Assembly: GCA_019636675.1 (NCBI GenBank)
Contig: JAHBXC010000004.1
Location: 1-64,000 of the forward strand
Origin: Phycisphaeraceae bacterium
Lineage (GTDB): Bacteria > Planctomycetota > Phycisphaerae > Phycisphaerales > UBA1924
DNA length: 64,000 nucleotides
Direction of reading: 5' to 3'
A model generated the notes under the pieces. That model saw nothing but the letters and a program-made list of their open reading frames with translations, did no database searches and was not told the origin of the DNA. Positions 35,899 through 45,475 of this stretch are shown here, piece by piece. The position numbers were made by a program, and so were the translations under genes. The stretch's first letter is position 1. The number at the start of each line of letters is the position of its first letter.

Positions 35899-36974
35899 AC
35901 ACCCTCGCCAACCGTTCGTGCACGAGATTCGCGCCGCTGTCGGCGCTGCTGCTGATGGCCGGGTGCGCGTTCGCGCAGCCGGCGACGACGCGCGCCGTCG
36001 AGCCCGCCCAGCCCGCGCAGGGCGTCAAGCGGGTCGGGCAGGTCGAGGCGAACGCTCGCACGCCGGGCGCGATCCGGATGGCCGCCTACAACATCGAGAA
36101 TCTCTTCGACGAGCGCGCCGGGGGTGTGAAGCCCGGGGTGCAGCGCAGCGCGATGCCCGACAAGCCAGTCGCCCACAAGCGCGAGGTCGCCAACGCGATC
36201 CGCGCCATCGACGCCGACATCCTCGCGCTCCAGGAGGTCGGCTCGGTCGAGGCGCTGCTGTGGTTCCGCGACGAGCACCTCCAGGGCATGGGCTACGACT
36301 ACGTGGTCTCGCTGGACTCGGGCGACTCGCGCGGCATCGAGCAGTCGATCCTCAGCCGCTTCCCGGTCACCAGCGCCACCGTGTGGCCACACCTGCCCCT
36401 GGGCGGCGTGCATCCGCCCATGTACGGCGACCAGCCCAACCGCAACGCCGGCGAGCCCCTGATGGGGCGTCGATCCCCGCTCTTCGCGACGGTCGAGGTC
36501 CCGGCGACGGCGTTCGGCGGCGGCGCGACCGACCCCACCTACGACATGACGCTCCTGGTGGTCCACCACAAATCGGGTCGCTGGGACGGCTACTGGCGCG
36601 AGGCCGAGGCCCGCGAGTTCGTCCGGCGCCTGCGCGAGCACGAGGATCGCCACCCCGGCGTTCGCGTCGCGGTGCTCGGCGATTTCAACGCGCAGATGAG
36701 CGAAGAGCCCCTGCGCATCTACCGCGAGGCGGGCTTCCACGATGTGTTCCACTGGAGCGAGCGGACGAGCAAGACCCTGACGCACGCGAGCGAGCGCGCG
36801 ATCGATTTCATCCTCGTGAACGGCGCGCTGCGTCGCGATGTCGTGGACAACAGCCAGTTCGTGCTCGCGACGCCGCTGCTGCCCCGCGAGGCGGACTGGC
36901 GGACGACGCCCCCCCCCGCCGGGTACGCGGCGGACCACATGCCGGTGGTCGTGGACCTGAAGCCGACGAAGTGA
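35895..36974 (+). CDS. Secreted or lipoprotein EEP-family phosphohydrolase, third of three
   Basis: The 359-aa protein has a signal sequence ending LLLMAGCAFAQ, which contains a possible lipobox (MAGC). The EEP motifs are RMAAYNIENLFDER, DADILALQEVGS, LLVVHHKSGR, RVAVLGDFNAQ and AADHMPVVVDL. It belongs to the same superfamily as the two genes upstream but to a different branch (NIENLFD type, as in nuclease- or phosphatase-like proteins). The ATG at 35895 overlaps the previous TGA. It ends 6 bp from the convergent ABC-2 permease gene. Confidence 0.85.
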   Translation: MNTLANRSCTRFAPLSALLLMAGCAFAQPATTRAVEPAQPAQGVKRVGQVEANARTPGAIRMAAYNIENLFDERAGGVKPGVQRSAMPDKPVAHKREVANAIRAIDADILALQEVGSVEALLWFRDEHLQGMGYDYVVSLDSGDSRGIEQSILSRFPVTSATVWPHLPLGGVHPPMYGDQPNRNAGEPLMGRRSPLFATVEVPATAFGGGATDPTYDMTLLVVHHKSGRWDGYWREAEAREFVRRLREHEDRHPGVRVAVLGDFNAQMSEEPLRIYREAGFHDVFHWSERTSKTLTHASERAIDFILVNGALRRDVVDNSQFVLATPLLPREADWRTTPPPAGYAADHMPVVVDLKPTK

Positions 36975-36980
36975 TGCGGC

Positions 36981-38279
36981 TCAGCGCATCTCGAAGCGTC
37001 TGAACCCGACAACGCCGAGCGTGAAGCACGCGCCGCCCAGCGCGATCAGCATCGCGCAGGGTCGGAGCATCTGCGCAGGGGTGAACCCTCTCCAGATGGC
37101 GCCCTCGAGCGCCCGGATCGACCACGACACCGGGCTGATGACGCTGGCGTGCTGCATCCATCCCGGCATGACGAAGAGCGGGATCATGCCCCCGCCCAGC
37201 ATCGCGAGGACGAGCAGCGCCGCCCAGGAGAACCCGCCGGCGGACGCCTCGCTGCGCCCCAGGACAGCGAGGAGCATCATCATGCCGCAGAAGCACACCG
37301 CGCTGGCGACGATCGCGCAGGCGAGCAGCGGGAGCGACTGGGGGCGCACCCCGAAGAACACCTCGCCCACGACGAGCAGCATGACGGTGACGATGAGCAT
37401 CGCGAGGAAGCACGCGAGCGCCTTGGACGCGAGGATCTGCGCCGGCGAGACCGGCGCGATGCGCAGGCGCGTGAGCGTGCCGTGGGTGCGCTCGGTCACG
37501 AGCGACATCGCGAAGCCGTAGCACGACCCGAGCAGGCCCCAGATCATCGCCTGGGGGAAGGTGACCTCGAAGGGGTTCGCCGGCCTGTTTCGGCGCTCGC
37601 GGCGCACGGAGACGGTCTCGACGCCCACGGGCCTCCACGAGCCGGCGTCGCCCGGCCCTGTCTCGGGCTCCTGCGCTGACCGCTCGATCTGCTCCGCGAG
37701 GCCGACCATCGAGTTGAGCATCGCGCCGATCGCGAGTCGCGTGGGCATGTCGATGCCCGTCGCGCCGGTCAGCGCTTCGCGCGCCTGCGCCACGCGCTGG
37801 CGCATCGCGTCGGCGTCCTGAAAGTCGCCCTGCATCCGCGCGAACGAGACCTCCATCAGCACCCCGTTCAGCATCGCGCTCTCCGCGGCGCGCGAGGGGT
37901 CGACCGCGAGGCGCACGCCCGGCGCTTCGCCGAAGAACAGACGCTCGGAGGCCAGGCCGAAGCCCTCGGGCACCACGAGCGCAGCGGGGCGCCGGCCGGC
38001 GCGCACGGCGTCGAAGGCCTCGCCCTCCGTCTCGGCCCGTTCGACCGCGACCAGCGAGTGCGCGTCGAACCGCGCGAGGAAGTCGCGCGAGGCCTCGGTG
38101 TCGTCGAGATCAACCGTGAGGACGCGAAGCTCGGCGCTGCCCCCCTCTCGAGGCCCCGAGAACACGTACCCGAAGAACACGCCGATCATCAGCGGGAACA
38201 GGAACGTGAACACGAACGCGACGCGATCGCGGAAGAGCAGCCGGAGGTCCTTGATGGCCAGCACAACGAGGGGTCGCAT
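36981..38279 (-). CDS. ABC-2 type transporter permease
   Basis: The 432-aa membrane protein has one helix near the N-terminus (VFTFLFPLMIGVFFGYVF). A large extracytoplasmic domain of about 200 residues follows (starting RVLTVDLDDTEASRDFL). Five to six helices close the chain, including the FPQAMIWGLLGSCYGFAMSLVTERTHGTL region. This is the YhgE/NatB-like ABC-2 layout of exporters of drugs, lipids or sodium. It is encoded directly after its ATPase with a one-base TGATG overlap. The exported substrate is not evident. Confidence 0.88.
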   Translation of the reverse strand: MRPLVVLAIKDLRLLFRDRVAFVFTFLFPLMIGVFFGYVFSGPREGGSAELRVLTVDLDDTEASRDFLARFDAHSLVAVERAETEGEAFDAVRAGRRPAALVVPEGFGLASERLFFGEAPGVRLAVDPSRAAESAMLNGVLMEVSFARMQGDFQDADAMRQRVAQAREALTGATGIDMPTRLAIGAMLNSMVGLAEQIERSAQEPETGPGDAGSWRPVGVETVSVRRERRNRPANPFEVTFPQAMIWGLLGSCYGFAMSLVTERTHGTLTRLRIAPVSPAQILASKALACFLAMLIVTVMLLVVGEVFFGVRPQSLPLLACAIVASAVCFCGMMMLLAVLGRSEASAGGFSWAALLVLAMLGGGMIPLFVMPGWMQHASVISPVSWSIRALEGAIWRGFTPAQMLRPCAMLIALGGACFTLGVVGFRRFEMR

Positions 38280-39124
38280 CAGTCTCGCAGACTCCTGCCG
38301 GTCAGCGCGAGGAACACGGTCTCGAGGTTCGCGCGCTCGATGTGAACGCCCAGGACATTGCCCGACGCGAGGATCTCTGGCAGCTTTTCGATGGGGCGGT
38401 CGGCGTGGACGCGCTCGACGCCCTCCGGGCGCTCGACCGAGACGACCGACGCCCCGCCGTATGTCTCGATCAGGTCGTGCACCGTCCCCTCGGCGAGGAG
38501 GCGCCCGCGGTCGATCACGCCGACGCGGTCGCAGAGTCGCTGCGCCTCTTCCATGTAGTGCGTGGTGTAGACGACGGTCTTGCCCGATTCGCGCAGCGCG
38601 AGGATCGCCTCGAAGATCGCGTTGCGCGAGTGCGGGTCCACCCCCACTGTCGGCTCGTCGAGCAGCAGCAGCGGCGGGTCGTGCACCAGCGCGAGCGCGA
38701 GGTTGAGCCGGCGCTTCATGCCCCCGGAGTATGTCTTGACTCGCGAGTCCGCGCGGTCGTGCAGCTGCGCGAAGTCCAGCAGCTCGCCGACGCGCCGGCG
38801 CGTCGCGGACGCGTCGAGCCCGTAGAGGCGCGCGAACAGGCGGAGGTTTTCCGACGCCGTCAGGTCGTCGTAGAGCGCGAGCGACTGCGGCGCCAGGCCG
38901 AGATGCCTGCGCACGCGCGGGTCGGTCGGCGCGCCCACGCCGTCGATCGTGATCGAGCCCGAGTCTGGCGTGAGCAGCCCGACGATCAGCGACAGCGTCG
39001 TGGTCTTGCCGGCGCCGTTGGGCCCCAGCAGCCCATAGACCTCGCCCCGGCGCACACCGATGGTGAGCCCGTCGACGGCGGGGCGTCCGCCGAAGCGTTT
39101 GTGGAGGTCGTCGACGCGCAGCAT
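38279..39124 (-). CDS. ABC transporter ATP-binding protein (ABC-2 exporter)
   Basis: The 281-aa ATPase has Walker [20 protein letters not shown] (about residues 33-46), Q-loop [15 protein letters not shown], signature [12 protein letters not shown], Walker [17 protein letters not shown] and the H-loop [11 protein letters not shown]. The C-terminal 70 residues resemble the DrrA/NatA type. It couples ATP hydrolysis to export with the downstream permease. ATG 39124 ([13 protein letters not shown]) is where homology begins. The divergent fasciclin gene starts about 210 bp upstream. Confidence 0.94.
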   Translation of the reverse strand: MLRVDDLHKRFGGRPAVDGLTIGVRRGEVYGLLGPNGAGKTTTLSLIVGLLTPDSGSITIDGVGAPTDPRVRRHLGLAPQSLALYDDLTASENLRLFARLYGLDASATRRRVGELLDFAQLHDRADSRVKTYSGGMKRRLNLALALVHDPPLLLLDEPTVGVDPHSRNAIFEAILALRESGKTVVYTTHYMEEAQRLCDRVGVIDRGRLLAEGTVHDLIETYGGASVVSVERPEGVERVHADRPIEKLPEILASGNVLGVHIERANLETVFLALTGRSLRD

Positions 39125-39332
39125 CCGAGGAGCATCCCTGACCCGACGCGCCGCGTCAATCCGGACGATGACGGGATGCTTTGACGCGCGCTTCGCCTGG
39201 CGTGCGCCGAATCTGAGGGCCGACGGCCCCCGAAACCCATGCCAGCCAGGGCGCTGTCGCGCCCGACGCGTGCAAAACCACGCACGCACCCCACACACGA
39301 CAACACGATTGTCACGCGATGGAGAAATTGAC

Positions 39333-40334
39333 ATGAAGACTTCGAACGTTCTCGTCGGCATCCTCGGCGTTACCGGCCTCGCCGCCGCCGCCCTCGCCAC
39401 CTGCCCGTCGTCGCAGACCGCCAAGGCGTGCGGTGACAGCGCCACCGACGGCCAGGCCCGCGTGGTCGCGGCCAGCTACTCCGCCGAGCAGGGCGCCAAG
39501 TCCGGCTCGTGGGGCGCCAAGGCCGACATCGTCGACACCGCCGTCGCGGCCGGCCAGTTCAACACGCTCGCCGCGGCGCTCAAGGCCGCGGGCCTGATCG
39601 ACACCCTCAAGGGCTCTGGCCCCTTCACGGTGTTCGCGCCCACCGACGCCGCCTTCGCGAAGCTCCCGGCCGGCACGGTCGAGACGCTCCTGCGTCCCGA
39701 GAACAAGGACAAGCTGATCTCGATCCTCACCTACCACGTCGTCCCCGGCGCAGTGAAGGCCGAGCAGGTCGTCGGGCTCAACGGCGCCGCGACCGTCAAC
39801 GGGCAGCGCGTGAGCATCGTCGCGAACGCCGGCGGCGTCACGGTCGACGGCGCCAAGGTCGTCACCACCGACGTCATGGCCAGCAACGGCGTGATCCACG
39901 TGATCGACAGCGTCATCCTGCCCTCGGGCAAGAACATCGTCGAGACGGCGGTCGGCGCCGGCTCCTTCAAGACCCTGGCCGCCGCCCTCGAGGCCGCCGG
40001 TCTCGTGTCCGCCCTGGAGGGCGAAGGCCCGTTCACCGTCTTCGCCCCGACCGACGAGGCCTTCGCGAAGCTCCCGGCCGGGACCGTCGAGAGTCTCCTC
40101 AAGCCCGAGAATCGCGAGACGCTCAAGGGCATCCTGTTGTACCACGTCGTCTCCGGGCGCGTCTTCAGCGAGGACGTCGTGAAGCTCAGCGAGGCCAAGA
40201 CGCTCCAGGGCTCGCCGGTCAAGGTCTCGACGGCCGGCGGCGTCAAGATCAACAACGCGAAGGTCGTGAAGACCGACATCAACGCGACCAACGGCGTGAT
40301 CCACGTGATCGACACCGTCATCCTCCCCAACTGA
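39333..40334 (+). CDS. Secreted protein with two fasciclin (FAS1) domains
   Basis: The 333-aa protein begins with a signal peptide ([21 protein letters not shown]). Two tandem FAS1 domains of about 130 residues follow. Each has the paired markers [20 protein letters not shown] and [15 protein letters not shown] or [18 protein letters not shown]1 domains mediate adhesion or matrix binding. A Ser/Ala-rich linker with two cysteines precedes domain 1. ATG 39333 has GGAG 8 bases upstream. It lies directly upstream of an ECF sigma factor and an RskA-type anti-sigma gene, the same trio as MPT70/83-SigK-RskA in mycobacteria. Confidence 0.93.
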   Translation: MKTSNVLVGILGVTGLAAAALATCPSSQTAKACGDSATDGQARVVAASYSAEQGAKSGSWGAKADIVDTAVAAGQFNTLAAALKAAGLIDTLKGSGPFTVFAPTDAAFAKLPAGTVETLLRPENKDKLISILTYHVVPGAVKAEQVVGLNGAATVNGQRVSIVANAGGVTVDGAKVVTTDVMASNGVIHVIDSVILPSGKNIVETAVGAGSFKTLAAALEAAGLVSALEGEGPFTVFAPTDEAFAKLPAGTVESLLKPENRETLKGILLYHVVSGRVFSEDVVKLSEAKTLQGSPVKVSTAGGVKINNAKVVKTDINATNGVIHVIDTVILPN

Positions 40335-40387
40335 CTTCCCCCTGATTTCACACCGGCTTCCTCTGGAATGCGCGTCTCCAGCCAGCC

Positions 40388-41101
40388 ATGACCGCACTTT
40401 CTGTCTCCATGTCGGGTATTGTGAAGGGGCGTTCGGAACGCGACGCGCGACCCGCGCCCGGGCGCCCCTTCCCCGGCATGGAGGCATCCTCCCGTTTGGC
40501 ACCCTCGAGCGAGCTGACAACCCTCGAACGCATCGCGCAAGGCGATGAATCGGCAGTGCAAGACTGCATTGACCGGTTCGGGAACCTTGTCTGGTCGCTC
40601 GCGCGTCGGCTCAGCGGGGGGCAGGCCGACGCCGAGGACGCGGTGCAGGACATCTTCGTCGATGTCTGGCGCAGCGCCGCTCGCTACGACCCCTCTCTCG
40701 CGTCCGAAGCCACCTTCATCGCCATGATCGCGCGTCGCCGGCTCATCGATCGGCGGCGCCGGCTCTCGCGCCGGCCCGACGAGGTCAGCGCCCCTGCCCC
40801 TTCCGAGATGTACGCCGACTATCGCGAGGAAGGCCTCGAACGCCTCGATCTCTCCGACGAGGCCGAGATGGCCCGCTCCGCGTTCGACGCGCTCTCCCCA
40901 GAGCAGCAGCGAGTGCTCCAGCTCTCGCTTCAGTTCGGCCTCTCCCACCAGCGGATCTCCGAAGCCACCGGCCTGCCCCTGGGCACGGTCAAGACGCACG
41001 CACGCCGCGGGCTCATGCGCATCCGTCAGGCGCTCCAGCGCGAGGGCAACGCGGGCGACGGCTTCGACGACGGGTCTCTGCGCGAGGAGGTGACGCCGTG
41101 A
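40388..41101 (+). CDS. ECF RNA polymerase sigma factor (SigK-like)
   Basis: The 237-aa sigma factor has region 2 (LVWSLARRLSGGQADAEDAV, QDIFVDVWRSAARYD) near residues 60-100 and region 4 (LSPEQQRVLQLSLQFGLSHQ followed by RISEATGLPLGTVKTHARRG) near 175-215, the latter forming the -35-binding helix-turn-helix. The N-terminal 45 residues are poorly conserved, so a later start (ATG 40409 or 40478) is possible. Its stop overlaps the GTG of the next gene (GTGA), a typical sigma/anti-sigma coupling. It probably directs transcription of its own operon and of the fasciclin gene (inference). Confidence 0.92.
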   Translation: MTALSVSMSGIVKGRSERDARPAPGRPFPGMEASSRLAPSSELTTLERIAQGDESAVQDCIDRFGNLVWSLARRLSGGQADAEDAVQDIFVDVWRSAARYDPSLASEATFIAMIARRRLIDRRRRLSRRPDEVSAPAPSEMYADYREEGLERLDLSDEAEMARSAFDALSPEQQRVLQLSLQFGLSHQRISEATGLPLGTVKTHARRGLMRIRQALQREGNAGDGFDDGSLREEVTP

Positions 41102-42093
41102 CGCACCGCCAGAACAACGCATCCGGGTTCCAGGGGGACGACCGCTCGCTCGAGCTGGCGGCGGCCTACGCGCTGGGGGTCTTCGACGAGCAGGAAGAAC
41201 GCGAGCTGCGCGAGATGTTCGGCGGCGAGCTGGACGAGATCGTACGCGACTTCGAGCTGGCGGCGGCGGCGCTCTCCACCGCCCTGCCCGGCGCGTCGCC
41301 CAAGGACGCGATCCCCGAACAACTCAAGGACCGACTCAAGATCGCCGGGGCGAAGTGGTCTGCCGGCGCGCGACGCCCGGGTCCGACGACCGACGCGCCG
41401 TCCTTGCGCGTCGCCGGCGCGACCCCTTCGACGATGACCGGCGGCTCCCGCTCGACCCGTCCGGGCTGGATGATCTGGGGCGGCTGGCTGGCGGCGGCGG
41501 CGTGCCTTGCGCTCGCTGTGTTCGCCTGGCTGCCCGGCCGCCCGACATCGCTGCCCGGCGCCGATTCCGGCTTCGCCGCCGAGCCGGGCGCGAGCCAGGA
41601 CCGGCTCGAGACCCTGCGCAGCCGTCTCATTTACTGGGGCGCGGCCGAGCAGGGCGACGCGATTCTCGCGTCCTGGACTCCCCTCGAGAGCCCCGATCCC
41701 ACCGCGATCGCCGCCGGGGGCGACATCGTGTGGAGCACGACCAAGCAGTGCGGGTACATGCGGATCGAAGGCCTCGCGTCCAACGACCCGGGCGCGTTCC
41801 AATACCAGCTCTGGATCTTCGACGACGAGCAGAAGCACCCGGTCGACGGCGGCGTCTTCGATGTCCCGCCCGGCGCGGCGGGTGGCGCGATCCTGATCCC
41901 GGTCGATCCCAAGATCGCCGTGCGCAAGCCCACGCTCTTCGCCGTCACCATCGAACGACCGGGCGGCGTGGTGGTCTCTGACCGCGAGCGCATCGCGCTG
42001 ATCGCGCCCGAGCCCAAGCCGGTCGCCGAGTGCCTGCCCGACGCGACCTCGCCCTCGAAGCGCAATGGCTCCGCCCCGCGAGGGCGTGGCTGA
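41098..42093 (+). CDS. Anti-sigma factor, RskA family
   Basis: The 331-aa membrane protein has an N-terminal cytoplasmic anti-sigma region (SLELAAAYALGVFDEQEERE, RDFELAAAALSTALP), one transmembrane helix at about 122-144 (MIWGGWLAAAACLALAVFAW), and an extracytoplasmic RskA_C domain (GYMRIEGLASNDPG, YQLWIFDDEQKHPVDGGVF, PTLFAVTIERPGGV). RskA-type proteins hold their ECF sigma at the membrane until regulated proteolysis releases it. Start at GTG 41098, overlapping the sigma stop. Confidence 0.9.
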   Translation: MTHRQNNASGFQGDDRSLELAAAYALGVFDEQEERELREMFGGELDEIVRDFELAAAALSTALPGASPKDAIPEQLKDRLKIAGAKWSAGARRPGPTTDAPSLRVAGATPSTMTGGSRSTRPGWMIWGGWLAAAACLALAVFAWLPGRPTSLPGADSGFAAEPGASQDRLETLRSRLIYWGAAEQGDAILASWTPLESPDPTAIAAGGDIVWSTTKQCGYMRIEGLASNDPGAFQYQLWIFDDEQKHPVDGGVFDVPPGAAGGAILIPVDPKIAVRKPTLFAVTIERPGGVVVSDRERIALIAPEPKPVAECLPDATSPSKRNGSAPRGRG

Positions 42094-42289
42094 CCGATTT
42101 TCGACGCCCCCGGGTGCGGCTCTGAGGGGCCTGAGCCATGGTCTTGGTCGAAACCTGACGGAAACCGGCGGACGGACTCCCCAACCTCTGGGTGCGAAGG
42201 TTATTATCTGCGTACTTGCGACCCGGCCCCGGCGGAGGGAGCACCGGGGGCGCCAGAGGGACGCCCATGACGTCCCGGGAGCGGTGTGC

Positions 42290-43180
42290 TTGACGATCGC
42301 AGCCACGAGTCTGACCACGAGGGAACTGTCCAGCGAGCTCTACGACTCGCTGGGCATCGCGCACCCGCCTTCCACCCCGGTCCGGGTCGAGGAGATGGGC
42401 TCGGGCGATCCCGTGGTCTTCCTCCACGGGCTGCTCGGGATCAACGACCACTGGAAGCCGATGACCGCGCACCTGGCCGACAGGGCGCGCTGCGTCATGA
42501 TCGAGGCGCCCCTCCTCGAGCTCAAGGGAAGTCTCTGCAGCGTCGACGGCGTGACGGCGGTGATCTCCGGGACGCTCGACCGCGTGCTGGACGGTCAGCC
42601 GGCGGTCCTCGTGGGCAACTCGCTGGGCGGGCATGTGGCGCAGCGCCTCGCGATCTCGCGCCCCGATATCTGCCGCGGGCTCGTCCTCGCCGGTTCGTCG
42701 GGCCTGTTCGAGCGCACGCTCGAGAAGAACGTGCAGCACCGCCCGAGCCGCGAGTGGATCGAGCGCAAGATCTTCGATCTGTTCTATGACCGGTCCAAGG
42801 TCCCGCCCGACTGCGTGGACAAGGCGTACGAAGAGCTCTCGCAGCGACACGGCGCGCGCGCGATCGTCAAGCTCGGGCGCAGCGCCAAGGCGGACCACAT
42901 GGGCGAGCGCCTGCACCAGATCACGCAGCCCACGCTGCTGCTGTGGGGCAGGCAGGACAACGTCACGCCCCCCATGGTCGCCGACGAGTTCCACGAGCTG
43001 ATCCGCGACACGCGCCTTGTGTGGCTCGACGAGTGCGGGCACACCCCGATGCTCGAGCACCCCGAGTTGTTCGCGAAGCATGTGCGCGCGTTCCTCGACG
43101 AGCTCGACGCCGGCGGCGCCCGCGCTGTCGGGGCGGACCCGAAGGGCGACGCGCGCGACGGCCGGCAGGAGGTCGCGTAA
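42290..43180 (+). CDS. Alpha/beta hydrolase
   Basis: The 296-aa hydrolase has an oxyanion-hole motif VVFLHGLLG (about 42-50), nucleophile elbow VGNSLGGH (Ser near 111), acid in WGRQDNVTP (Asp near 223) and catalytic His in ECGHTPMLEHPE (near 251). It resembles meta-cleavage or haloperoxidase-type esterases. The substrate is unknown. The start is uncertain: TTG 42290 has GGGAG 8 bases upstream, GTG 42284 is the alternative. It ends 3 bp before the GH3-family gene, so the two are almost certainly one transcript and may act on the same acyl conjugate. Confidence 0.85.
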   Translation: MTIAATSLTTRELSSELYDSLGIAHPPSTPVRVEEMGSGDPVVFLHGLLGINDHWKPMTAHLADRARCVMIEAPLLELKGSLCSVDGVTAVISGTLDRVLDGQPAVLVGNSLGGHVAQRLAISRPDICRGLVLAGSSGLFERTLEKNVQHRPSREWIERKIFDLFYDRSKVPPDCVDKAYEELSQRHGARAIVKLGRSAKADHMGERLHQITQPTLLLWGRQDNVTPPMVADEFHELIRDTRLVWLDECGHTPMLEHPELFAKHVRAFLDELDAGGARAVGADPKGDARDGRQEVA

Positions 43181-43183
43181 CCG

Positions 43184-44812
43184 ATGGCCGCCTGGACCTC
43201 GGTGGTCGGGTCTGGTCTGAAGGCCGCGCTGTCCCGGCGCGCAAGGCTGCTCGATGATCGCGCCTACTGGGCGCAGAACTCCGGCGATATCCAGCGGGCC
43301 GAGCTGCGTCGCCTGCTGCAGCGCGCGCAGGACACCGCGTTCGGCAAGCGACACGGCTTCCAGCGCATCCACGCGATCACCAGCGATCATGGCATGCTCG
43401 AGGCCTACCGCGACGCGGTCCCGGTCCGCGAGTACCTCGCGCTGCGCGACGAGTGGCTCGAGCCCATGCGCACGGGAGCGATCCCCGATCACTGCTGGCC
43501 CGGCGTCGTGCGCGACTGGGCGCAGACCAGCGGCACGACGGCGGGCGATAAGTACGTGCCCGTCAGCAAGGACCTGCTGCGCCACAACATGCGCAGCGCG
43601 CTCGATATCTACGCCCACGCCCTGCGGCGCGGGATGTCGCTCTCGAAGCTCTTCGGGGGCAAGATCGTCTTCCTCGGCGGGTCGACCGACCTCGCCGAGA
43701 ACGATCAGGGCGTGCGCACCGGCGACCTGTCCGGCATCGTCACCCAGCTGATCCGCTGGCCCCTGTCGACGGTCTACCTCCCCGGCAAGCGCGTCGCCCT
43801 CATGAGCGACTGGACCGAGAAGATGGGCGCGATGTCCGAGCTCGCCGCGAGCGCCGACGTGCGCGCGATCAGCGGGATGCCGAGCTGGTCCATCGTGCTC
43901 TTCGAACGCGTCATCGAGCTCGCCCGCGCCGGGGGCCTCGACGCGACCTGCGTGCGAGATGTGTGGCCGAACTTCGATCTGTTCATCCACGGCGGGACGC
44001 GCTTCACGCCCTTCGAGCCGCGCGTGCGCGAGTTGTGGTCCGGCTCACCCACCGGCGACGACGTGCCCAACCGCATCGAGGTCTACGCCGCCAGCGAGGC
44101 GTTCGTCGCGGTGCAGGACGAGCGGGGCGAGCCGTCGATGCGCCTCAACATCGACAGCGGCGTGGTCTACGAGTTCGTCCCGGTCGAGGAGCTCTCGACC
44201 GGCCACCCCGGCGCGTTCCTCTGCGACAAGGTCGAGAAGGGCCAGCGATACGTCGTCGTGCTCTCGACCTGCGGCGGGCTGTGGCGCTACGTGCTGGGCG
44301 ACGTGGTCGAGTTCGACTCGATCCCCCCCGAGGGCCCGGCGCGCCTGAGGATCGTCGGGCGACACAAGCATTTCATCAACGCCTTCGGCGAGAACCTCAT
44401 CGTCGAGCACATCGAGACCGCCGTCGCACGCGCCGCGGAGAAGACCGGGGCGCGCATCGGCGAGTTCACGGCGGCGCCGGTGTACCCCGACCCCTCGACC
44501 GGCGTTCGCGCCGGGCTCGAGCTCGCGGTCGAGTGGCACTCGCCCCCGGCCCTGCTCGAGCCGTTCGGGCGCGAGTTCGATCTCTCGCTCAAGGCGCAGA
44601 ACGTGGACTACACGACCAAGCGCAAAGACGATCTGGGGATGCGCCCCCCCACCATCACCACCCTGCCCGGGGGGACATTCCACGACTGGCTCGCCCGACG
44701 GGGCAAGCTGGGCGGGCAGCACAAGTGCCCCCGGTGCGCGAACCATCGCGAGATCATCGCCGACCTTCGTGAAATCGCCGAGAGCCGCGAACGAGCAACC
44801 AGCGGGGCCTGA
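43184..44812 (+). CDS. GH3-family acyl-adenylating / amino acid conjugating enzyme
   Basis: The 542-aa protein matches the plant GH3 auxin-responsive family in layout. It has the phosphate-binding loop AQTSGTTAGDKYVPVS (about residues 125-140), FGGKIVFLGGSTD, the ISGMPSWSIVLFERV segment, the adenylate-binding YAASEAFVAVQDE (about 305) and YVLGDVVEFDS, then GRHKHFINAFGENLIVEH. GH3 enzymes activate a carboxylic acid with ATP and couple it to an amino acid. Bacterial members are largely uncharacterised. The Cys pair CPRCANH near the C-terminus could bind metal. It is paired with an alpha/beta hydrolase upstream. Confidence 0.88.
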   Translation: MAAWTSVVGSGLKAALSRRARLLDDRAYWAQNSGDIQRAELRRLLQRAQDTAFGKRHGFQRIHAITSDHGMLEAYRDAVPVREYLALRDEWLEPMRTGAIPDHCWPGVVRDWAQTSGTTAGDKYVPVSKDLLRHNMRSALDIYAHALRRGMSLSKLFGGKIVFLGGSTDLAENDQGVRTGDLSGIVTQLIRWPLSTVYLPGKRVALMSDWTEKMGAMSELAASADVRAISGMPSWSIVLFERVIELARAGGLDATCVRDVWPNFDLFIHGGTRFTPFEPRVRELWSGSPTGDDVPNRIEVYAASEAFVAVQDERGEPSMRLNIDSGVVYEFVPVEELSTGHPGAFLCDKVEKGQRYVVVLSTCGGLWRYVLGDVVEFDSIPPEGPARLRIVGRHKHFINAFGENLIVEHIETAVARAAEKTGARIGEFTAAPVYPDPSTGVRAGLELAVEWHSPPALLEPFGREFDLSLKAQNVDYTTKRKDDLGMRPPTITTLPGGTFHDWLARRGKLGGQHKCPRCANHREIIADLREIAESRERATSGA

Positions 44813-44889
44813 CGCGCCGTCCGGTCTCGTCGGGGCGTGTCGCCCGTCGTAGAGTGAGTGGAGCGAGCCACAGCAAGGACCATCGACGA

Positions 44890-45465
44890 GTGAACACGAG
44901 CAATCAGCCGACGCAGGGAATGACCGAAACGAAGCCGGGAGCGTGCGAGCTGGCAAGAGTCGCGTCGTGCGCCGACGCGCTGCTGACCCAGTGCCGCGCC
45001 TTCGTCGAAGGAACGCGCGCCGTCTTCACGCTGCCCTGCGCGTCGCTGATGAACAGCACCATCGGCCAGCACCTGCGGCACAACCTCGACCACTTCGGAG
45101 CGGCGATCGGCGCGTTCGGGTGCGCCGACCCGGTGGACTACGACCATCGCGAGCGCGGCACGCCCGTCGAGACCGACCCTGACGCCGCGATCGCGGTCCT
45201 CGACGACCTTCGCGAGCGTCTCGACGCGCTCCGCTCGGGCGGCGCACGCGACGGCGAGATCACCGTGCGCATGATGCTCACCGCCGGCGGCGAAGAGGCG
45301 GCGCTGCGCAGCACGCTGTCGCGCGAGCTCGCGTTCGCCAGCCACCACGCGATCCACCACCACGCGATGATGGCCGCCATCGCGCACGCGCACGGCGCGC
45401 CGGTCCCCCCGGGCTTCGGCAAAGCGCCCTCCACGCTGCACCACGAGACCGTCGCGACGCGCTGA
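44890..45465 (+). CDS. DinB-like four-helix protein
   Basis: The 191-aa helical protein has conserved His positions typical of DinB/YfiT-type metal-binding folds: IGQHLRHNLDHFGAA (about residue 55) and SHHAIHHHAMMAAIAHAHG near the C-terminus. Related proteins act as thiol-dependent S-transferases or are uncharacterised. The GTG at 44890 has AAGGA about 11 bases upstream; ATG 44920 is an alternative. It lies 10 bp before the NRDE gene. Confidence 0.72.
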   Translation: MNTSNQPTQGMTETKPGACELARVASCADALLTQCRAFVEGTRAVFTLPCASLMNSTIGQHLRHNLDHFGAAIGAFGCADPVDYDHRERGTPVETDPDAAIAVLDDLRERLDALRSGGARDGEITVRMMLTAGGEEAALRSTLSRELAFASHHAIHHHAMMAAIAHAHGAPVPPGFGKAPSTLHHETVATR

Positions 45466-45475
45466 GCGATCGAGC

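Noticed and set aside
39207..39212. CCGAAT upstream of the fasciclin gene as a SigK-type -10 box
   Set aside because: No matching -35 (CCATCC) lies at the right distance. A six-base match alone is not evidence.
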